Shown: positions 35,388 to 45,234 of the stretch, in pieces
Layout of the letters: each line of letters opens with the position of its first letter
How positions within the stretch are numbered: the first letter of the stretch is position 1
Origin: Bacteroidaceae bacterium
Lineage (GTDB): Bacteria > Bacteroidota > Bacteroidia > Bacteroidales > Bacteroidaceae
Direction of reading: 5' to 3'
DNA: 64,000 bases
Assembly: GCA_017940185.1 (NCBI GenBank)
Contig: JAGAZE010000027.1
Location: forward strand, 1-64,000
Translations under genes and position numbers: made by a program
The notes under the pieces: generated by a model
Database searches by the model: none
Seen by the model: only the letters and a program-made list of their open reading frames with translations
What the model was told of the DNA's origin: nothing

Positions 35388-36839
35388 TTACTTGATGTTG
35401 TCCACCCAGCGGAACATACGGTTCCAGCGTATCTTAGGTCCTACTGTCTCCGGATTGACGGATAGCCATATCATGATGGGCTTGCCCACGATGTGGTCTT
35501 CTGGTACGAAACCCCAGTAGCGTGAGTCGAGCGAGTTGTGGCGGTTGTCGCCCATCATCCAGTAGTAGTCCATCTTGAAGGTATACTTGTCTGTAACCTT
35601 GTCGTTGATGTATATCTTGCCGCCGCGCACCTCCAGTTTGTTCTTTTCGTAGATGCGTATAGGCCGTTCATACACGGCGATGTTCTTCATGTTGAGCTTC
35701 AGCGTCATGCCTTTCTTCGGAATGATGACGGGTCCGTAATTGTCGCGTGTCCAGTGGTGGTATCCGGTGATGGGATAGGGTTTGCTGTTGTCGTTGAATT
35801 CGGTGTCTTTCACCGGTCGCACGCTCTGCACCAGGTCTTTGCGCTGGCGCAGCATGTTGTAGGCGCGGTTGGTCAGAGGTATGTAACCGTACTGGTTCAG
35901 CGAGTTGTAGTCTTCCAGCGTGATGTCCATGCTCACCATGTCGTCGTCGGAGATGACTGCTCCGGGCTGCAACTTCACCCAATAGGTATACTGCACATTG
36001 TCGGGTTCCTTGTTCATCTTGCCGTCGAGGTATACGCGTTGGTTGCGTATCTCCAGTTTTTGGCCCGGCAGTCCCACGCAGCGTTTCACATAGTTTTCCC
36101 GTCGGTCCACAGGGCGCCACAGCAGTTTGCCAAACTCGGCTTCGTTCTGCTTTATCATGGCGCTTCCGTTGGCGAGCATGCTGTGGTAGTAGTCCCATTG
36201 CTGCTGCTGCGACATGCCACCGACGATGCTGTCGGGCTTGCCGTTGTTTTGAGTGGCATAGGCATAGCACGTCTGGTAGAAGTCCTGCGCCTGATATTGC
36301 TCTGCTTTCATCACCGTGTCGCCCGACGGTACGTTGAACACCACAATGTCGTTGAGCTCTACTTGTCCCAGACCTTTCACACGGCGGTAGTCCCACTGGG
36401 GCCAGCTGATGTACGATTTGCTGTTCACTATGGGCAGGGTGTGTTGCGTCAGAGGCATGGTGAGTGGCGTCATGGGTATGCGCGGGCCGTAGCTCAACTT
36501 TGAAACAAAGAGGTAGTCGCCCCGAAGCAGCGACTTCTCGAGCGAGGAGGAGGGGATGACGTAGTTCTGGAAGAAGAAGATGTTGATGAAGTACACAGCT
36601 ACGAGTGCAAACACCAGTGCGTCGACCCAGCTCATCAGCACGCGGACGGGCTTCTCGCGGTCTTTCCACCACTGCCAACGTATCTTTTTGCTTATGTAGG
36701 CATCGTAGATGAAGGGCACTACGATGAGTCCCAACCAGCTCTTCACCCACAAGAGGAAGAGCAGGTAGAGGGTGAGCACTATGGCAAACTTTATCCATTG
36801 CCGCTTCATGTTGAGCTTGGCTTTTTCTTTGTCTATCAT
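35388..36839 (-). CDS. lepB: Signal peptidase I
   Basis: It cleaves Sec signal peptides at the outer face of the inner membrane. The 483 residues include two membrane segments (about 18-45 and 70-92). The catalytic Ser99 lies in VIPSSSLEKSL, the general-base Lys252 in YVKRCVGLPG, and the conserved GDNRHNSLDSRYWGFVP region near the C-terminus. It is long, as in other Bacteroidetes, because of a large insert between the Ser and Lys motifs (about 120-245). It follows dapB after 22 bases, so they form one unit. Confidence 0.96.
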   Translation of the reverse strand: MIDKEKAKLNMKRQWIKFAIVLTLYLLFLLWVKSWLGLIVVPFIYDAYISKKIRWQWWKDREKPVRVLMSWVDALVFALVAVYFINIFFFQNYVIPSSSLEKSLLRGDYLFVSKLSYGPRIPMTPLTMPLTQHTLPIVNSKSYISWPQWDYRRVKGLGQVELNDIVVFNVPSGDTVMKAEQYQAQDFYQTCYAYATQNNGKPDSIVGGMSQQQQWDYYHSMLANGSAMIKQNEAEFGKLLWRPVDRRENYVKRCVGLPGQKLEIRNQRVYLDGKMNKEPDNVQYTYWVKLQPGAVISDDDMVSMDITLEDYNSLNQYGYIPLTNRAYNMLRQRKDLVQSVRPVKDTEFNDNSKPYPITGYHHWTRDNYGPVIIPKKGMTLKLNMKNIAVYERPIRIYEKNKLEVRGGKIYINDKVTDKYTFKMDYYWMMGDNRHNSLDSRYWGFVPEDHIVGKPIMIWLSVNPETVGPKIRWNRMFRWVDNIK

Positions 36840-36861
36840 GATGTTGGTGTTTTCTGATGGT

Positions 36862-37590
36862 TTACTGTTGGCTTACCACATCATCGATGGTGAGCCATCC
36901 TTGGTGTGTGTGTGCGTATTCAGCTGCGATGACGGCACCCAGTGCCAGTCCCTTTCGTGAGTGTGCGGTGTGGGTAATAGTTATGCTGTCGATGTCGCTG
37001 TCGTAGTGTATGGAGTGCGTCCCTGGTGTTTCGCTGCGTCGTATGGATGAGATGGGCAGCACCTCGGGGCTGTCTGCCGATGCATTGCCTGTCAGTTGCC
37101 ATCGTGTCTTGCGCTCCACGGCGTCGATGATGTGCTCTGCCAGGGTGATGGCTGTGCCGCTCGGGGCATCGGCTTTGTGTATGTGGTGTGTCTCGTCAAG
37201 GCTGATGTCGTACTGCGTCATGCCGTTCATCAGGCGGGCCAGGTGTCGGCTCACATTGTCGAAGAGTGCCATGCCGATGCTGAAGTTGCTTGCCCACAGC
37301 AGTGTCTGCCCCTTGGCGCACTGCTGCCGCAGCTCTTCTTCGTGCTCGTGTATCCATCCGGTGGTGCCACACACCACCTTTTTGCCCGCTGCGAAGCAGC
37401 GCTCCACATTGTCGTAGGCCGAAGTGGGATGGGTAAACTCTATCACGACGTCGGCTTGTCGGAAGCCTTTGCTGTCGAAGTCGGCAAGGTTGTCCACGTC
37501 AATGGTGGCACACACCGTATGACCGCGCTCTAAGGCAATCTGTTCTATCATGTGGCCCATGCGGCCGTAGCCTATAATAGCAATGTTCAT
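36862..37590 (-). CDS. dapB: 4-hydroxy-tetrahydrodipicolinate reductase
   Basis: It reduces the dihydrodipicolinate precursor with NAD(P)H on the way to diaminopimelate and lysine. The 242 residues show the nucleotide-binding IAIIGYGRMG, CGTTGW and the catalytic ETHHIHKADAPSGTA with the His pair and the Lys. Bacteroidetes forms are short like this one. It supplies diaminopimelate for peptidoglycan and lies between ychF (66 bases) and lepB (22 bases). Confidence 0.96.
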   Translation of the reverse strand: MNIAIIGYGRMGHMIEQIALERGHTVCATIDVDNLADFDSKGFRQADVVIEFTHPTSAYDNVERCFAAGKKVVCGTTGWIHEHEEELRQQCAKGQTLLWASNFSIGMALFDNVSRHLARLMNGMTQYDISLDETHHIHKADAPSGTAITLAEHIIDAVERKTRWQLTGNASADSPEVLPISSIRRSETPGTHSIHYDSDIDSITITHTAHSRKGLALGAVIAAEYAHTHQGWLTIDDVVSQQ

Positions 37591-37656
37591 AAGTCTTGGA
37601 TATTGCGTAAACGTGTATTTTCCTCACTCCTCTTTTTTCTCGCTCTCCTCTTCCCT

Positions 37657-38757
37657 TTATACATTAAACCGGAAGTGCATGATGTCGCCGTCCTGCACCA
37701 CGTAGTCCTTGCCTTCTACGCTGAGCTTTCCCGCTTCTTTCACGGCGGCTTCCGAGCCGTATTGCAGGTAGTCGGCATACTTGATGACCTCGGCGCGGAT
37801 GAAGCCTTTCTCAAAGTCGCTGTGTATCACTCCTGCGCACTGTGGCGCTTTCCATCCTTTGTGGAAGGTCCATGCCTTCACTTCCATCTCGCCGGCGGTA
37901 ATGAAGGTCTGAAGGTTGAGCAGCGAGTAGGCTTTTTTTATCAGTCGGTCGACGCCGCTCTCGCTCAGTCCGAGTTCTTCGAGGAACATCTGCTTGTCGT
38001 CGTAGCTGTCCAGTTCGGCAATGTCTTCCTCCGTCTTGGCGGCTATGAGCATCATCTCGGCTCCTTCCATGGCTGCCAGCTGCGCTATCGTTCGCGAATA
38101 GTCGTTGCCTTCCTTGGCAGCGCTCTCGTCGACGTTGCACACATAGAGCACGGGTTTTGCCGTGAGCAGGAAGAGGTTGTGAGCGGCATCTTGCTCCTCA
38201 CGGCTGTCGAAAGTCACCGTGCGGGCGTTCTTGCCCTGCTCCAAGGCTGCCTTGTAGGCGGTGAGCACTGTCAGCTCGGTTTTGGCATCTTTGTTTCCGG
38301 CGGTTGCCGTCTTCTGCGTCTTCGCCATGCGGCTCTCGATGGTCTCCAGGTCCTTCAGCTGCAGCTCGGTGTCTATTATCTCTTTGTCGCGCACAGGGTC
38401 TACCGACCCGTCTACATGCACCACGTTGTCGTCGTCGAAGCAGCGCAACACGTGGATGATAGCATCTGTCTCGCGTATGTTGCCGAGGAACTTATTGCCC
38501 AGTCCTTCGCCTTTCGAAGCTCCTTTCACCAGTCCGGCAATGTCCACAATCTCGCATGTCGCAGGTACTATCCTGCCTGGATGCACCAGTTCGGCAAGTT
38601 TGCCGAGGCGTTCGTCGGGAACGGTTATCATACCCACGTTGGGTTCTATCGTACAGAAGGGGAAGTTGGCTGCCTGCGCCTTGGCGCTTGTCAGACAGTT
38701 GAACAGGGTTGACTTGCCCACGTTGGGCAGTCCCACAATGCCGCATTTCAGTGCCAT
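37657..38757 (-). CDS. ychF: Redox-regulated ATPase YchF (Obg-family)
   Basis: YchF is a ribosome-associated P-loop ATPase that prefers ATP over GTP. The 366 residues include the P-loop GLPNVGKSTLFN, the switch DIAGLVKGASKGEGLGN, the variant specificity motif in LYVCNVDE, and the C-terminal TGS-like domain ending DGDIMHFRFNV. It has the family's usual length. It is the first gene of the ychF-dapB-lepB-wbqC unit with a -7 box at 38865-38872, divergent from the lipocalin-like gene. Confidence 0.96.
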   Translation of the reverse strand: MALKCGIVGLPNVGKSTLFNCLTSAKAQAANFPFCTIEPNVGMITVPDERLGKLAELVHPGRIVPATCEIVDIAGLVKGASKGEGLGNKFLGNIRETDAIIHVLRCFDDDNVVHVDGSVDPVRDKEIIDTELQLKDLETIESRMAKTQKTATAGNKDAKTELTVLTAYKAALEQGKNARTVTFDSREEQDAAHNLFLLTAKPVLYVCNVDESAAKEGNDYSRTIAQLAAMEGAEMMLIAAKTEEDIAELDSYDDKQMFLEELGLSESGVDRLIKKAYSLLNLQTFITAGEMEVKAWTFHKGWKAPQCAGVIHSDFEKGFIRAEVIKYADYLQYGSEAAVKEAGKLSVEGKDYVVQDGDIMHFRFNV

Positions 38758-38864
38758 ATATAATTAGGGTGTGTTCTAAAAGATATCACGTTCGATAAGA
38801 TGTTTCAGCCTATTTCTGAGAGACCACAACGGCATGCTGCCGATGTCGCCCTCATTGTGTCCTG

Positions 38865-38872
38865 CAAAGGTA
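38865..38872 (-). promoter_or_regulatory. Probable -7 box of ychF
   Basis: Plus-strand CAAAGGTA reads TACCTTTG on the minus strand, 108 bases upstream of the start at 38757. It faces away from the plus-strand promoter at 38927. Confidence 0.55.
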
Positions 38873-38926
38873 AGCCAATAATACAAATATTGAGAACATT
38901 GTAGATTAAAATAACATTTCTTTACC

Positions 38927-38934
38927 TATCTTTG
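38927..38934 (+). promoter_or_regulatory. Probable -7 box of the lipocalin-like gene
   Basis: TATCTTTG matches TAnnTTTG, 51 bases before the ATG at 38986. The -33 element is unclear; the nearest TTG is 25 bases upstream. Confidence 0.5.
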
Positions 38935-38985
38935 CAACGACAATTCTATTAAACAATCCTAACAATCACAATCACAATCGCAATC

Positions 38986-39486
38986 ATGAAAAAACATTTC
39001 ATTTCACTATTGAGTCTCGTGGCTCTGATGTTCACTGCCGTTTCGTTTACGGCTTGTGGCGACGACAACAAGGAAGAAATCTTTGACCAAGAGCTGCTTG
39101 CCGGTTATTGGGACCTGCGCCATTTTGCTATCTCATACAAAGGCCAAACCTACAGCGATGATGTAGAACCTGGAATGGAAATGTTCGCTCGTCTCTACTT
39201 CTCCAACGATGGCCAGATGGTCTCCTATAGCTACGATACAGAGACAGAGGAATTGCAACAGGAGACGACAGGTTCATGGCAACTCAGTGGCAGCAAGCTC
39301 CGCATAACGGAGGTAGATGTTGACGGCGAGACGGAGAGCAATACGTTTACCATCAGACAGCTCGACGACACCACACTGCGAATAAAGCTTAAAAACGCAG
39401 ACTTCTACGAAGACGACGATATCGTGGGAAAAGCTGATTTAGAGCTCACATTCTCACGTGCGTTCCCTTCTGATGAGCCCCGCTGA
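38986..39486 (+). CDS. Lipocalin-like lipoprotein
   Basis: This 166-residue protein has a lipoprotein signal (lipobox FTACG, Cys24). The mature part follows the lipocalin-like pattern of Bacteroidales: LLAGYWDLRHF near the start, then YLFSNDG-type turns (RLYFSNDGQMVSYSYD), TTGSWQLSGSKLRIT and a final DADLELTF-like strand. The ligand is unknown. It would sit in the outer membrane facing the periplasm or surface. It precedes the methyltransferase gene by 20 bases, possibly as an operon. Confidence 0.75.
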   Translation: MKKHFISLLSLVALMFTAVSFTACGDDNKEEIFDQELLAGYWDLRHFAISYKGQTYSDDVEPGMEMFARLYFSNDGQMVSYSYDTETEELQQETTGSWQLSGSKLRITEVDVDGETESNTFTIRQLDDTTLRIKLKNADFYEDDDIVGKADLELTFSRAFPSDEPR

Positions 39487-39506
39487 ATGCCATCGCATTC
39501 TGCTTT

Positions 39507-40916
39507 GTGCCGATGCCAGATGCCATGATGCCCCACAACGACATCCTCCGTGCCATCGCCAATGATGCCAACGCCCGCTTCATCGAGCAACATGCCGCCG
39601 ATGATGTGGGCGCTTTGGCACTGCAACAGGCACAACGTAAGGATATTGACCTCGCCTTTTGTCTCACGCAGATAGCCGGTCGGCAGCAGGCACGCAACAA
39701 ACTGCCTACATGGGCGGCGCAGATGCAACTCCTCTTCCCGCCGCGACTCAATATGGAGCAGTGTTCCAGCGAGACAACGGCACGCTATAAGGCGCAGCTG
39801 TTTACGAACTTGGCACACACCGCACTCAACAATACGACTCATCTTCAACTCGTTGATGCTACAGGAGGATTCGGTGTCGACTTCGTCAACATTGCCACTG
39901 CCCTGCAAGCCGACAACAGTCTGCCCACCATGACGGCGCATTATGCCGACACCGACGACACCCTCTGTGCCTTGGCACGCCACAACTTCCCTCTGCTCGG
40001 CGTCGACAACGCCGTCATCCACCATGACGATGGCATGGAAGTGCTGCGACAGGTGAGCCGGGAGGCACTGCAGCAGGGACACAGCGTGATGCTCATGATA
40101 GACCCGTCACGACGCGACGACCACGGACAACGCACTTACGACATCGCACAATGCACTCCCGATGTGGAGCAACTGCACGACGAATTGTGCGCACTCGCAC
40201 CATGCAGCATCATAAAACTGTCGCCAATGGTCGACTGGCACGACGCCGTAAACAGACTACCCGCAACCAAGCAGGTGCACATCATAAGCACAAAAAACGA
40301 GTGCAAAGAGCTCCTCGTAGTACTCCTACCCCACTCACAGCAACCGCTCACGATACATACCATCAACGACGACCAACATTTTGTTTATACTCCCGACGAA
40401 AAGCAACTCCCAACGCCTTCCGCCCCAATACCCCTCATAGCGTCATTGGAGGCTTTAGCACAAGCATGCCACACGCAAAAGGTATTCCTCTACGAGCCTA
40501 ATGCCTCGGTCATGAAGGCGGGATGCTACGACGAAGTGGCTCAACATTACGGCATTACTCCACTCGCCACCATGAGCCACCTTTTTGTTGCCGACCATGA
40601 TATTCCCCATTTCGTCGGCAGACGATTTGTCATCGACAACGTACTGCCTACCAACCGAAAGACTTTGCGACGAGCCTTACAGGGTATACAGCAGGCCAAC
40701 GTTTTCGATAAGCCAAATGAGCAGAATGAAGCTTGCTTCAATTCTGCCATGGCGAGAAAACGAAGGCAGCAAGCCAATGTGGCGGTGAGACACTTCCCCA
40801 TGACGGCCAACGAGCTGCAACAGCGGATGGGGGTCAACGACGGAGGCGACATCTACATCTTCGGAACGACATTGGCTAACAACGACCACATCGTCATCGT
40901 GGCACGAAAGGCGTAG
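39507..40916 (+). CDS. THUMP-like class I SAM-dependent methyltransferase
   Basis: The 469-residue cytoplasmic protein has a Rossmann core with LVDATGGFGVDFVNIA as SAM-binding motif I, DTDDTLCALARHNF as the acidic loop, and VMLMIDPSRRDDHGQRTYD as the catalytic DP motif. The C-terminal third (PHFVGRRFVIDNVLPTN..., RHFPMTANELQQRMGVNDGG) matches the THUMP-like domain of the PG_1098-type family, which suggests an RNA substrate. The exact start is uncertain because ATG occurs at 39507, 39513 and 39525. Confidence 0.8.
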   Translation: MPMPDAMMPHNDILRAIANDANARFIEQHAADDVGALALQQAQRKDIDLAFCLTQIAGRQQARNKLPTWAAQMQLLFPPRLNMEQCSSETTARYKAQLFTNLAHTALNNTTHLQLVDATGGFGVDFVNIATALQADNSLPTMTAHYADTDDTLCALARHNFPLLGVDNAVIHHDDGMEVLRQVSREALQQGHSVMLMIDPSRRDDHGQRTYDIAQCTPDVEQLHDELCALAPCSIIKLSPMVDWHDAVNRLPATKQVHIISTKNECKELLVVLLPHSQQPLTIHTINDDQHFVYTPDEKQLPTPSAPIPLIASLEALAQACHTQKVFLYEPNASVMKAGCYDEVAQHYGITPLATMSHLFVADHDIPHFVGRRFVIDNVLPTNRKTLRRALQGIQQANVFDKPNEQNEACFNSAMARKRRQQANVAVRHFPMTANELQQRMGVNDGGDIYIFGTTLANNDHIVIVARKA

Positions 40917-40920
40917 CGGT

Positions 40921-41023
40921 CCGCGCCAGCCTTATCCGTGTAAATCCGTGCTATCCGTGTTCAGTTTTTCCCGCTATGCGCCAGCCTATTCGTGTTATTC
41001 GTGAAATTCGTGTTCTTCTTCTC
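40921..41023. repeat. GTG-phased intergenic repeat array, left of coaD
   Basis: Two units about 55 bases apart. Each opens GCGCCAGCC and continues as a triplicate heptamer: ATCCGTG three times at 9-10-base steps in the first, ATTCGTG three times at 9-base steps in the second. The connectors read AGTTTTTCCCGCTAT and TTCTTCTCCGTCC. The same units recur right of coaD at 41665-41866. Confidence 0.85.
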
Positions 41024-41096
41024 CGTCCGCAACAACCACCGCAATGCCGACACGGACATAGACATACTATAAATAAGGTACCCTAACAATATAAAA

Positions 41097-41147
41097 TCAG
41101 TGATATTGCTTACCAATATCACTGATCTTGCTTACCAATATCATTGA
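41097..41147. terminator. Stem-loop and 22-base duplication downstream of coaD
   Basis: TCAGTGATATTG (41097-41108) and CAATATCACTGA (41114-41125) form a perfect 12-bp stem with a 5-base loop. The right part is repeated at 41128-41147 with a single base change. It lies between the convergent methyltransferase and coaD genes, so it may be a terminator; the plus strand follows with TTTTGCTTTTTC. Confidence 0.6.
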
Positions 41148-41173
41148 TTTTGCTTTTTCATCATCCCTCATCC

Positions 41174-41635
41174 TCACTCGTTCTTTTCGCCCGACGCTGG
41201 CAGCAGGTCGCTCACGTCGCGCCCGAAGTGCTGCAACTCCCTTACCAACGACGAGGAGATGTATGTCAGGCTTGGGTCAGCAGGCAGCAGGATGGTCTCC
41301 AGACCATCACCAATATGGCGGTTGGCTTCTGCCTGTTCGCGCTCATACTCAAAGTCTTTCACTGACCGCACACCCTTGATGATGGCGTCGGCATGTACCT
41401 CATGTGCAAAGTCGACAGCCAGCCCATTGTATATGCGCACCTCCACACGGGGCTCGTCGTCATAGAGACGGGCTATGGCGGCACAGCGCTCGGCTGCTGG
41501 GGTGAGGGCTTTGTGCACATTGTCGCCCACCACACCGATGATGATGCGGTCGGAAAAGGACAACGCACGACGCACAATGTCGGCATGGCCGATGGTGAAA
41601 GGATTGAAACTTCCGGTGAATACTGCTGTTTTCAT
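41174..41635 (-). CDS. coaD: Pantetheine-phosphate adenylyltransferase
   Basis: It makes dephospho-CoA from phosphopantetheine and ATP, the fourth step of CoA synthesis. The 153 residues contain the nucleotidyltransferase motif TGSFNPFTIGH at the start, IIKGVRSVKDFEYE for pantetheine binding and YISSSLVRE for ATP. The length is usual. It lies between two arrays of the same intergenic repeat (40921-41023 and 41665-41866). Confidence 0.97.
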   Translation of the reverse strand: MKTAVFTGSFNPFTIGHADIVRRALSFSDRIIIGVVGDNVHKALTPAAERCAAIARLYDDEPRVEVRIYNGLAVDFAHEVHADAIIKGVRSVKDFEYEREQAEANRHIGDGLETILLPADPSLTYISSSLVRELQHFGRDVSDLLPASGEKNE

Positions 41636-41664
41636 AAAATGGTTACCAGTTTGTGAGATTTCTG

Positions 41665-41866
41665 CCTTATCCGTGTAAATCCGTGCTATCCGTGTTCTTC
41701 TTCTCCGTCCGCGCCAGCCTTATCCGTGTAAATCCGTGCTATCCGTGTTCAGTTTTTCCCGTTATGCGCCAGCCTTATCCGTGTAAATCCGTGCTATCCG
41801 TGTTCTTCTTCTCCGTCCGCGCCAGCCTATTCGTGTTATTCGTGAAATTCGTGTTCTTCTTCCCGT
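41665..41866. repeat. GTG-phased intergenic repeat array, right of coaD
   Basis: Four units at 53-55-base steps (starts 41665, 41718, 41773, 41826). Three carry the ATCCGTG triplet and the last the ATTCGTG triplet, joined by the same two connectors found left of coaD. Plus-strand reading gives a long ORF only because the unit has few stops. Confidence 0.9.
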
Positions 41867-41898
41867 TATGCGCAAAGGCGATGGCGAAATATCGATTG

Positions 41899-42936
41899 TT
41901 AATTGTCAAACAGTCCCGGTTCCTGACGGTGGAGCGAATGTATTTCTCTTCCCAGGTGCCTGTAGGCAAACTCCGTAGCCACTCTTCCGCGCGGGGTGCG
42001 CTTGATGAAGCCTTCCATAATCAGATAGGGTTCGTATACTTCCTCCAGCGTGCCGCTGTCCTCGCCAACGGCAGTGGCAATGGTGCTGAGTCCCACTGGC
42101 CCGCCGCCAAACTTGTCGATGATGGTCAGCAGCAGCTTGTTGTCTATCTCGTCAAGACCGAAGCTGTCGATGTTCAATGCCGTCAGGGCAATGTGTGCTA
42201 TCTCGGTGTTGATGGTTCCGTTGCCCTTCACCTGAGCAAAGTCGCGCACGCGGCGCAGCAGCGCGTTGGCGATACGTGGCGTTCCTCGCGAGCGGCGTGC
42301 TATCTCATGACAGGCAGCATCGTCGATGGGCACACCGAGTATTCCTGCCGAACGGTGGAGTATGCGTGCCAAGGTGTCGGGGGCGTAGTACTCCAAGTGC
42401 ATGTTGATGCCGAAGCGGGCACGCAACGGTGCGGTAAGAAGTCCGCTGCGCGTGGTGGCACCCACGAGAGTGAACGGGTTGAGGTCAATCTGTATACTGC
42501 GTGCGGAAGGACCTTTGTCTATCATGATGTCGATGCGATAGTCTTCCATGGCAGAGTAGAGATACTCCTCTATCACGGGTGACATGCGGTGTATCTCGTC
42601 GATGAACAGCACATCGTTGCGCTCCAGCGAGGTGAGTATGCCTGCCAAGTCGCCCGGCTTGTCAAGCACAGGACCTGAAGTGACCTTGAAACCCACGCCC
42701 AACTCGCTCGCGATGATGTTGCTCAGCGTGGTCTTGCCCAGTCCGGGCGGACCATGAAGCAGCGTGTGGTCGAGAGGCTCGCCGCGGTATTTGGCGGCTT
42801 CAACGAAAACCTCAAGGTTGTCTACAACTTTTTGCTGGCCGCTGAAGTCGGAGAAACGGAGCGGACGCAGGGCATTTTCAAAATCGCGTTCGCTGTTGCT
42901 CAGCCGCTCGTCGTGTATGTTAAAGTCGTTGTTCAT
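41899..42936 (-). CDS. ruvB: Holliday junction branch migration helicase RuvB
   Basis: RuvB is the ATPase motor that drives branch migration with RuvA. The start at 42936 ([12 protein letters not shown]) gives 345 residues; the longer frame reaches across the promoter. Motifs are Walker [11 protein letters not shown], Walker [12 protein letters not shown], the sensor [18 protein letters not shown] and the C-terminal winged helix with RTPRGRVAT. It stands alone, divergent from the antiporter gene. Confidence 0.97.
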   Translation of the reverse strand: MNNDFNIHDERLSNSERDFENALRPLRFSDFSGQQKVVDNLEVFVEAAKYRGEPLDHTLLHGPPGLGKTTLSNIIASELGVGFKVTSGPVLDKPGDLAGILTSLERNDVLFIDEIHRMSPVIEEYLYSAMEDYRIDIMIDKGPSARSIQIDLNPFTLVGATTRSGLLTAPLRARFGINMHLEYYAPDTLARILHRSAGILGVPIDDAACHEIARRSRGTPRIANALLRRVRDFAQVKGNGTINTEIAHIALTALNIDSFGLDEIDNKLLLTIIDKFGGGPVGLSTIATAVGEDSGTLEEVYEPYLIMEGFIKRTPRGRVATEFAYRHLGREIHSLHRQEPGLFDN

Positions 42937-42984
42937 GAAGTCTGAATGGTAAGTGCGCCTGACACGGCGCGCATCAATGCTCAG

Positions 42985-43015
42985 CAAAGGTAGCGCAAGA
43001 AGCAGAGAAATGCAA
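42985..43015 (-). promoter_or_regulatory. ruvB promoter
   Basis: Minus-strand TTG-type element (43013-43015), 20 bases, then TACCTTTG (42985-42992). The start codon is 49 bases downstream, which supports ATG 42936 over the longer frame. Confidence 0.7.
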
Positions 43016-43054
43016 AAATGAAGGGCAGAAATGATAAAATCGGCTAAGTGTTAC

Positions 43055-43062
43055 TACCTTTG
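43055..43062 (+). promoter_or_regulatory. Probable -7 box of the antiporter gene
   Basis: TACCTTTG lies 22 bases upstream of ATG 43085. It falls inside a longer open frame from 43031, so the shorter start is preferred. Confidence 0.6.
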
Positions 43063-43084
43063 CACTACGCTATCCCCCCACCGT

Positions 43085-45193
43085 ATGACATTTCCTATCA
43101 CCGACCCCACAATCATCTTTCTCATCGTGCTGTGCATCATTCTGCTGGCACCTGTCGTGATGGGCAAGCTGCGCATACCCCACATCGTGGGACTGGTGCT
43201 CTCGGGTGTGCTTGTGGGACCTTATGGCTTGGGCATACTGGAGCACAGCGACAGTTTCCGACTCTTTGGCAATGTGGGACTCTACTACATCCTCTTCCTT
43301 GCAGGCCTGGAGATGGACCTTGAGGGGTTGCGGCGCGATGTGCGCAAGGTGTGGGCCTTTGGCATGCTCACCTTCGTGGTGCCGTGGTTGCTCACCTTTG
43401 CCGCTGCACAATGGCTGCTACACTATTCGCTCACGGCATCGCTGCTGCTCAGCTGCGTGATGGCCAGCAACACGCTCATTGCCTATCCGCTCGTCCAGCG
43501 CTATGGCATGACCGACCATGTGAGCGTGCGCCTGTCGGTGGGAAGCAGCATGCTGGCACTCTTCTTCTCGCTCGTCGTGCTGGCAGGAGTGGTAAGCACA
43601 CAGACCGACAGCAGTGGCATCGTCTTCTGGATGCTCTTCCTGCTCAAACTGCTTGCCTTCTTCTTCGGCATGATTTTCTTCCTGCCACGAATCACACGAT
43701 GGTTTCTGCGGCGCTATAGCGATGCCGCAATGCAGTACACCTTCGTGCTGGCCATGCTCTTCGTCAGCGCCATGCTCTCCGACCTCATCGGACTGGAAGG
43801 AATCCTCGGCGCTTTCCTTGCAGGACTCATCATGGGACGTTACATACCCAGCGTGTCGGCACTCATGCAGCGCATAGAGTTTACAGGCAACACGCTCTTC
43901 ATACCCTTCTTTCTCATCGGGGTGGGTATGCTCATCAACTGCCGCCTCATCTTCGCCGGACAGGGTGTGCTGTGGGTGACGCTGCTCATCACATTGGTGG
44001 GCACACTGGGCAAAGCAATAGCCGCCTACGTCTCCTGCCTGTGGTTCCGACTCACACCCGCCGCCGGACACATGATGTTCGGGCTCACCTCGGCACACGC
44101 TGCCGGGGCCATCGCCATCGTGATGGTGGGCATGCGCTTGCAAGGTGCCGACGGACAACCCCTCGTATCAGCCGACATGCTCAACGCTGTAGTGCTCATG
44201 GTGCTCTTCACATGTGTGATAAGCACGATGCTCACACAACGCACTGTCAGGCAGCTGGCCCTACGAGAGAAGCGCGACAGCATGGCCGACGACCCCACAG
44301 AGGAAGAAGGCGCCATGCTGCTCCCTATGAAGTATCAGGACGACAGCGAACGACTGCTCTCGCTGGCACTGCTCATGCATCGACAGGGAAGCAGAAGGCA
44401 ACTGGTGGCTGTCAACGTGGTGTACGACGACATATACCGCACACGACATCAGGAAGAAGGACGACGACTGCTCACACACATGCGGGCACAGGCGCTGGCT
44501 GCAAACGTCACACTGCAAACGCAGGTAAGAGTGGCGGAAAACATAGCCAACGGCATTAAGCATGCCTTCAAAGAACACAACGCCAGCGAGATTGTCATGG
44601 GAATGCACAACAACAAAGGACTCAATGGCAAATTCTGGGGACAGTTTGCACAAAGCCTCTACAACGGACTCTCCCGACAGATAATGTTTGTGCGCATCAA
44701 CCAACCGCTCAACACCATCAGGAAAATACAAGTGGCACTGCCTTCAAGAGCGGAATACGAACGCGGTTTCTATCTGTGGCTCGAACGCATGCTCTGCCTC
44801 GCCGACAACCTCGACTGCCGCATAATCTTCCACGGACGTGAAGAGGCACTCTCGCTCATACGCACCTACGCCAACAACAGATATCCCTCGGCACGCATCG
44901 ACACCTGCATCATGCAGCACTGGAACCAACTGCCACAACTCGCTGCCACAATTCATCCCGACCATCTCTTCGTGGTTGTCACATCGAGAAAAGACGCCGT
45001 CTCATACAAAAAAGCACAGGAGCAACTGCCCGAAGAACTCGAACAGCACTTCAAAGGTACCAACATCATCATACTCTTCCCCTACCAGTATGGCACCGAC
45101 AAGGAGCAAATGTCGTTTGCCGAACCACAGCACCAGGAAGAAGAAAGCGCATACAGCCTGTTGCGCAAATGGTGGAAACGCATCACAGAGTAA
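43085..45193 (+). CDS. CPA2-type cation/proton antiporter with C-terminal universal-stress-like region
   Basis: The 702-residue inner-membrane protein has about 12 hydrophobic helices in the first 390 residues. They include the family's [15 protein letters not shown] and the [16 protein letters not shown] core, which carries the acidic and Gly residues of Kef/NhaS-type exchangers. The second half (about 400-702) is soluble and contains two alpha/beta units with a VVNVVYDD-like start ([13 protein letters not shown]) and [20 protein letters not shown], resembling universal stress protein domains. The ion (Na+ or K+) cannot be told from sequence. The chosen start follows the -7 box. Confidence 0.85.
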   Translation: MTFPITDPTIIFLIVLCIILLAPVVMGKLRIPHIVGLVLSGVLVGPYGLGILEHSDSFRLFGNVGLYYILFLAGLEMDLEGLRRDVRKVWAFGMLTFVVPWLLTFAAAQWLLHYSLTASLLLSCVMASNTLIAYPLVQRYGMTDHVSVRLSVGSSMLALFFSLVVLAGVVSTQTDSSGIVFWMLFLLKLLAFFFGMIFFLPRITRWFLRRYSDAAMQYTFVLAMLFVSAMLSDLIGLEGILGAFLAGLIMGRYIPSVSALMQRIEFTGNTLFIPFFLIGVGMLINCRLIFAGQGVLWVTLLITLVGTLGKAIAAYVSCLWFRLTPAAGHMMFGLTSAHAAGAIAIVMVGMRLQGADGQPLVSADMLNAVVLMVLFTCVISTMLTQRTVRQLALREKRDSMADDPTEEEGAMLLPMKYQDDSERLLSLALLMHRQGSRRQLVAVNVVYDDIYRTRHQEEGRRLLTHMRAQALAANVTLQTQVRVAENIANGIKHAFKEHNASEIVMGMHNNKGLNGKFWGQFAQSLYNGLSRQIMFVRINQPLNTIRKIQVALPSRAEYERGFYLWLERMLCLADNLDCRIIFHGREEALSLIRTYANNRYPSARIDTCIMQHWNQLPQLAATIHPDHLFVVVTSRKDAVSYKKAQEQLPEELEQHFKGTNIIILFPYQYGTDKEQMSFAEPQHQEEESAYSLLRKWWKRITE

Positions 45194-45234
45194 ATCCACA
45201 ACCCCTCCTCGACCCCAATACAACAATACTCCCC

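Noticed and set aside
41174-41635. coaD as a mobile gene cassette
   Set aside because: The flanking repeats are suggestive, but there is no integrase or target duplication and coaD is an essential core gene; kept only as a finding about the repeats.
41653-42582. 309-codon plus-strand ORF over the coaD-ruvB gap and ruvB
   Set aside because: Its first part is the GTG repeat read in frame (repeated PYPCKSVLSV) and the rest is antisense to ruvB, which has all family motifs.
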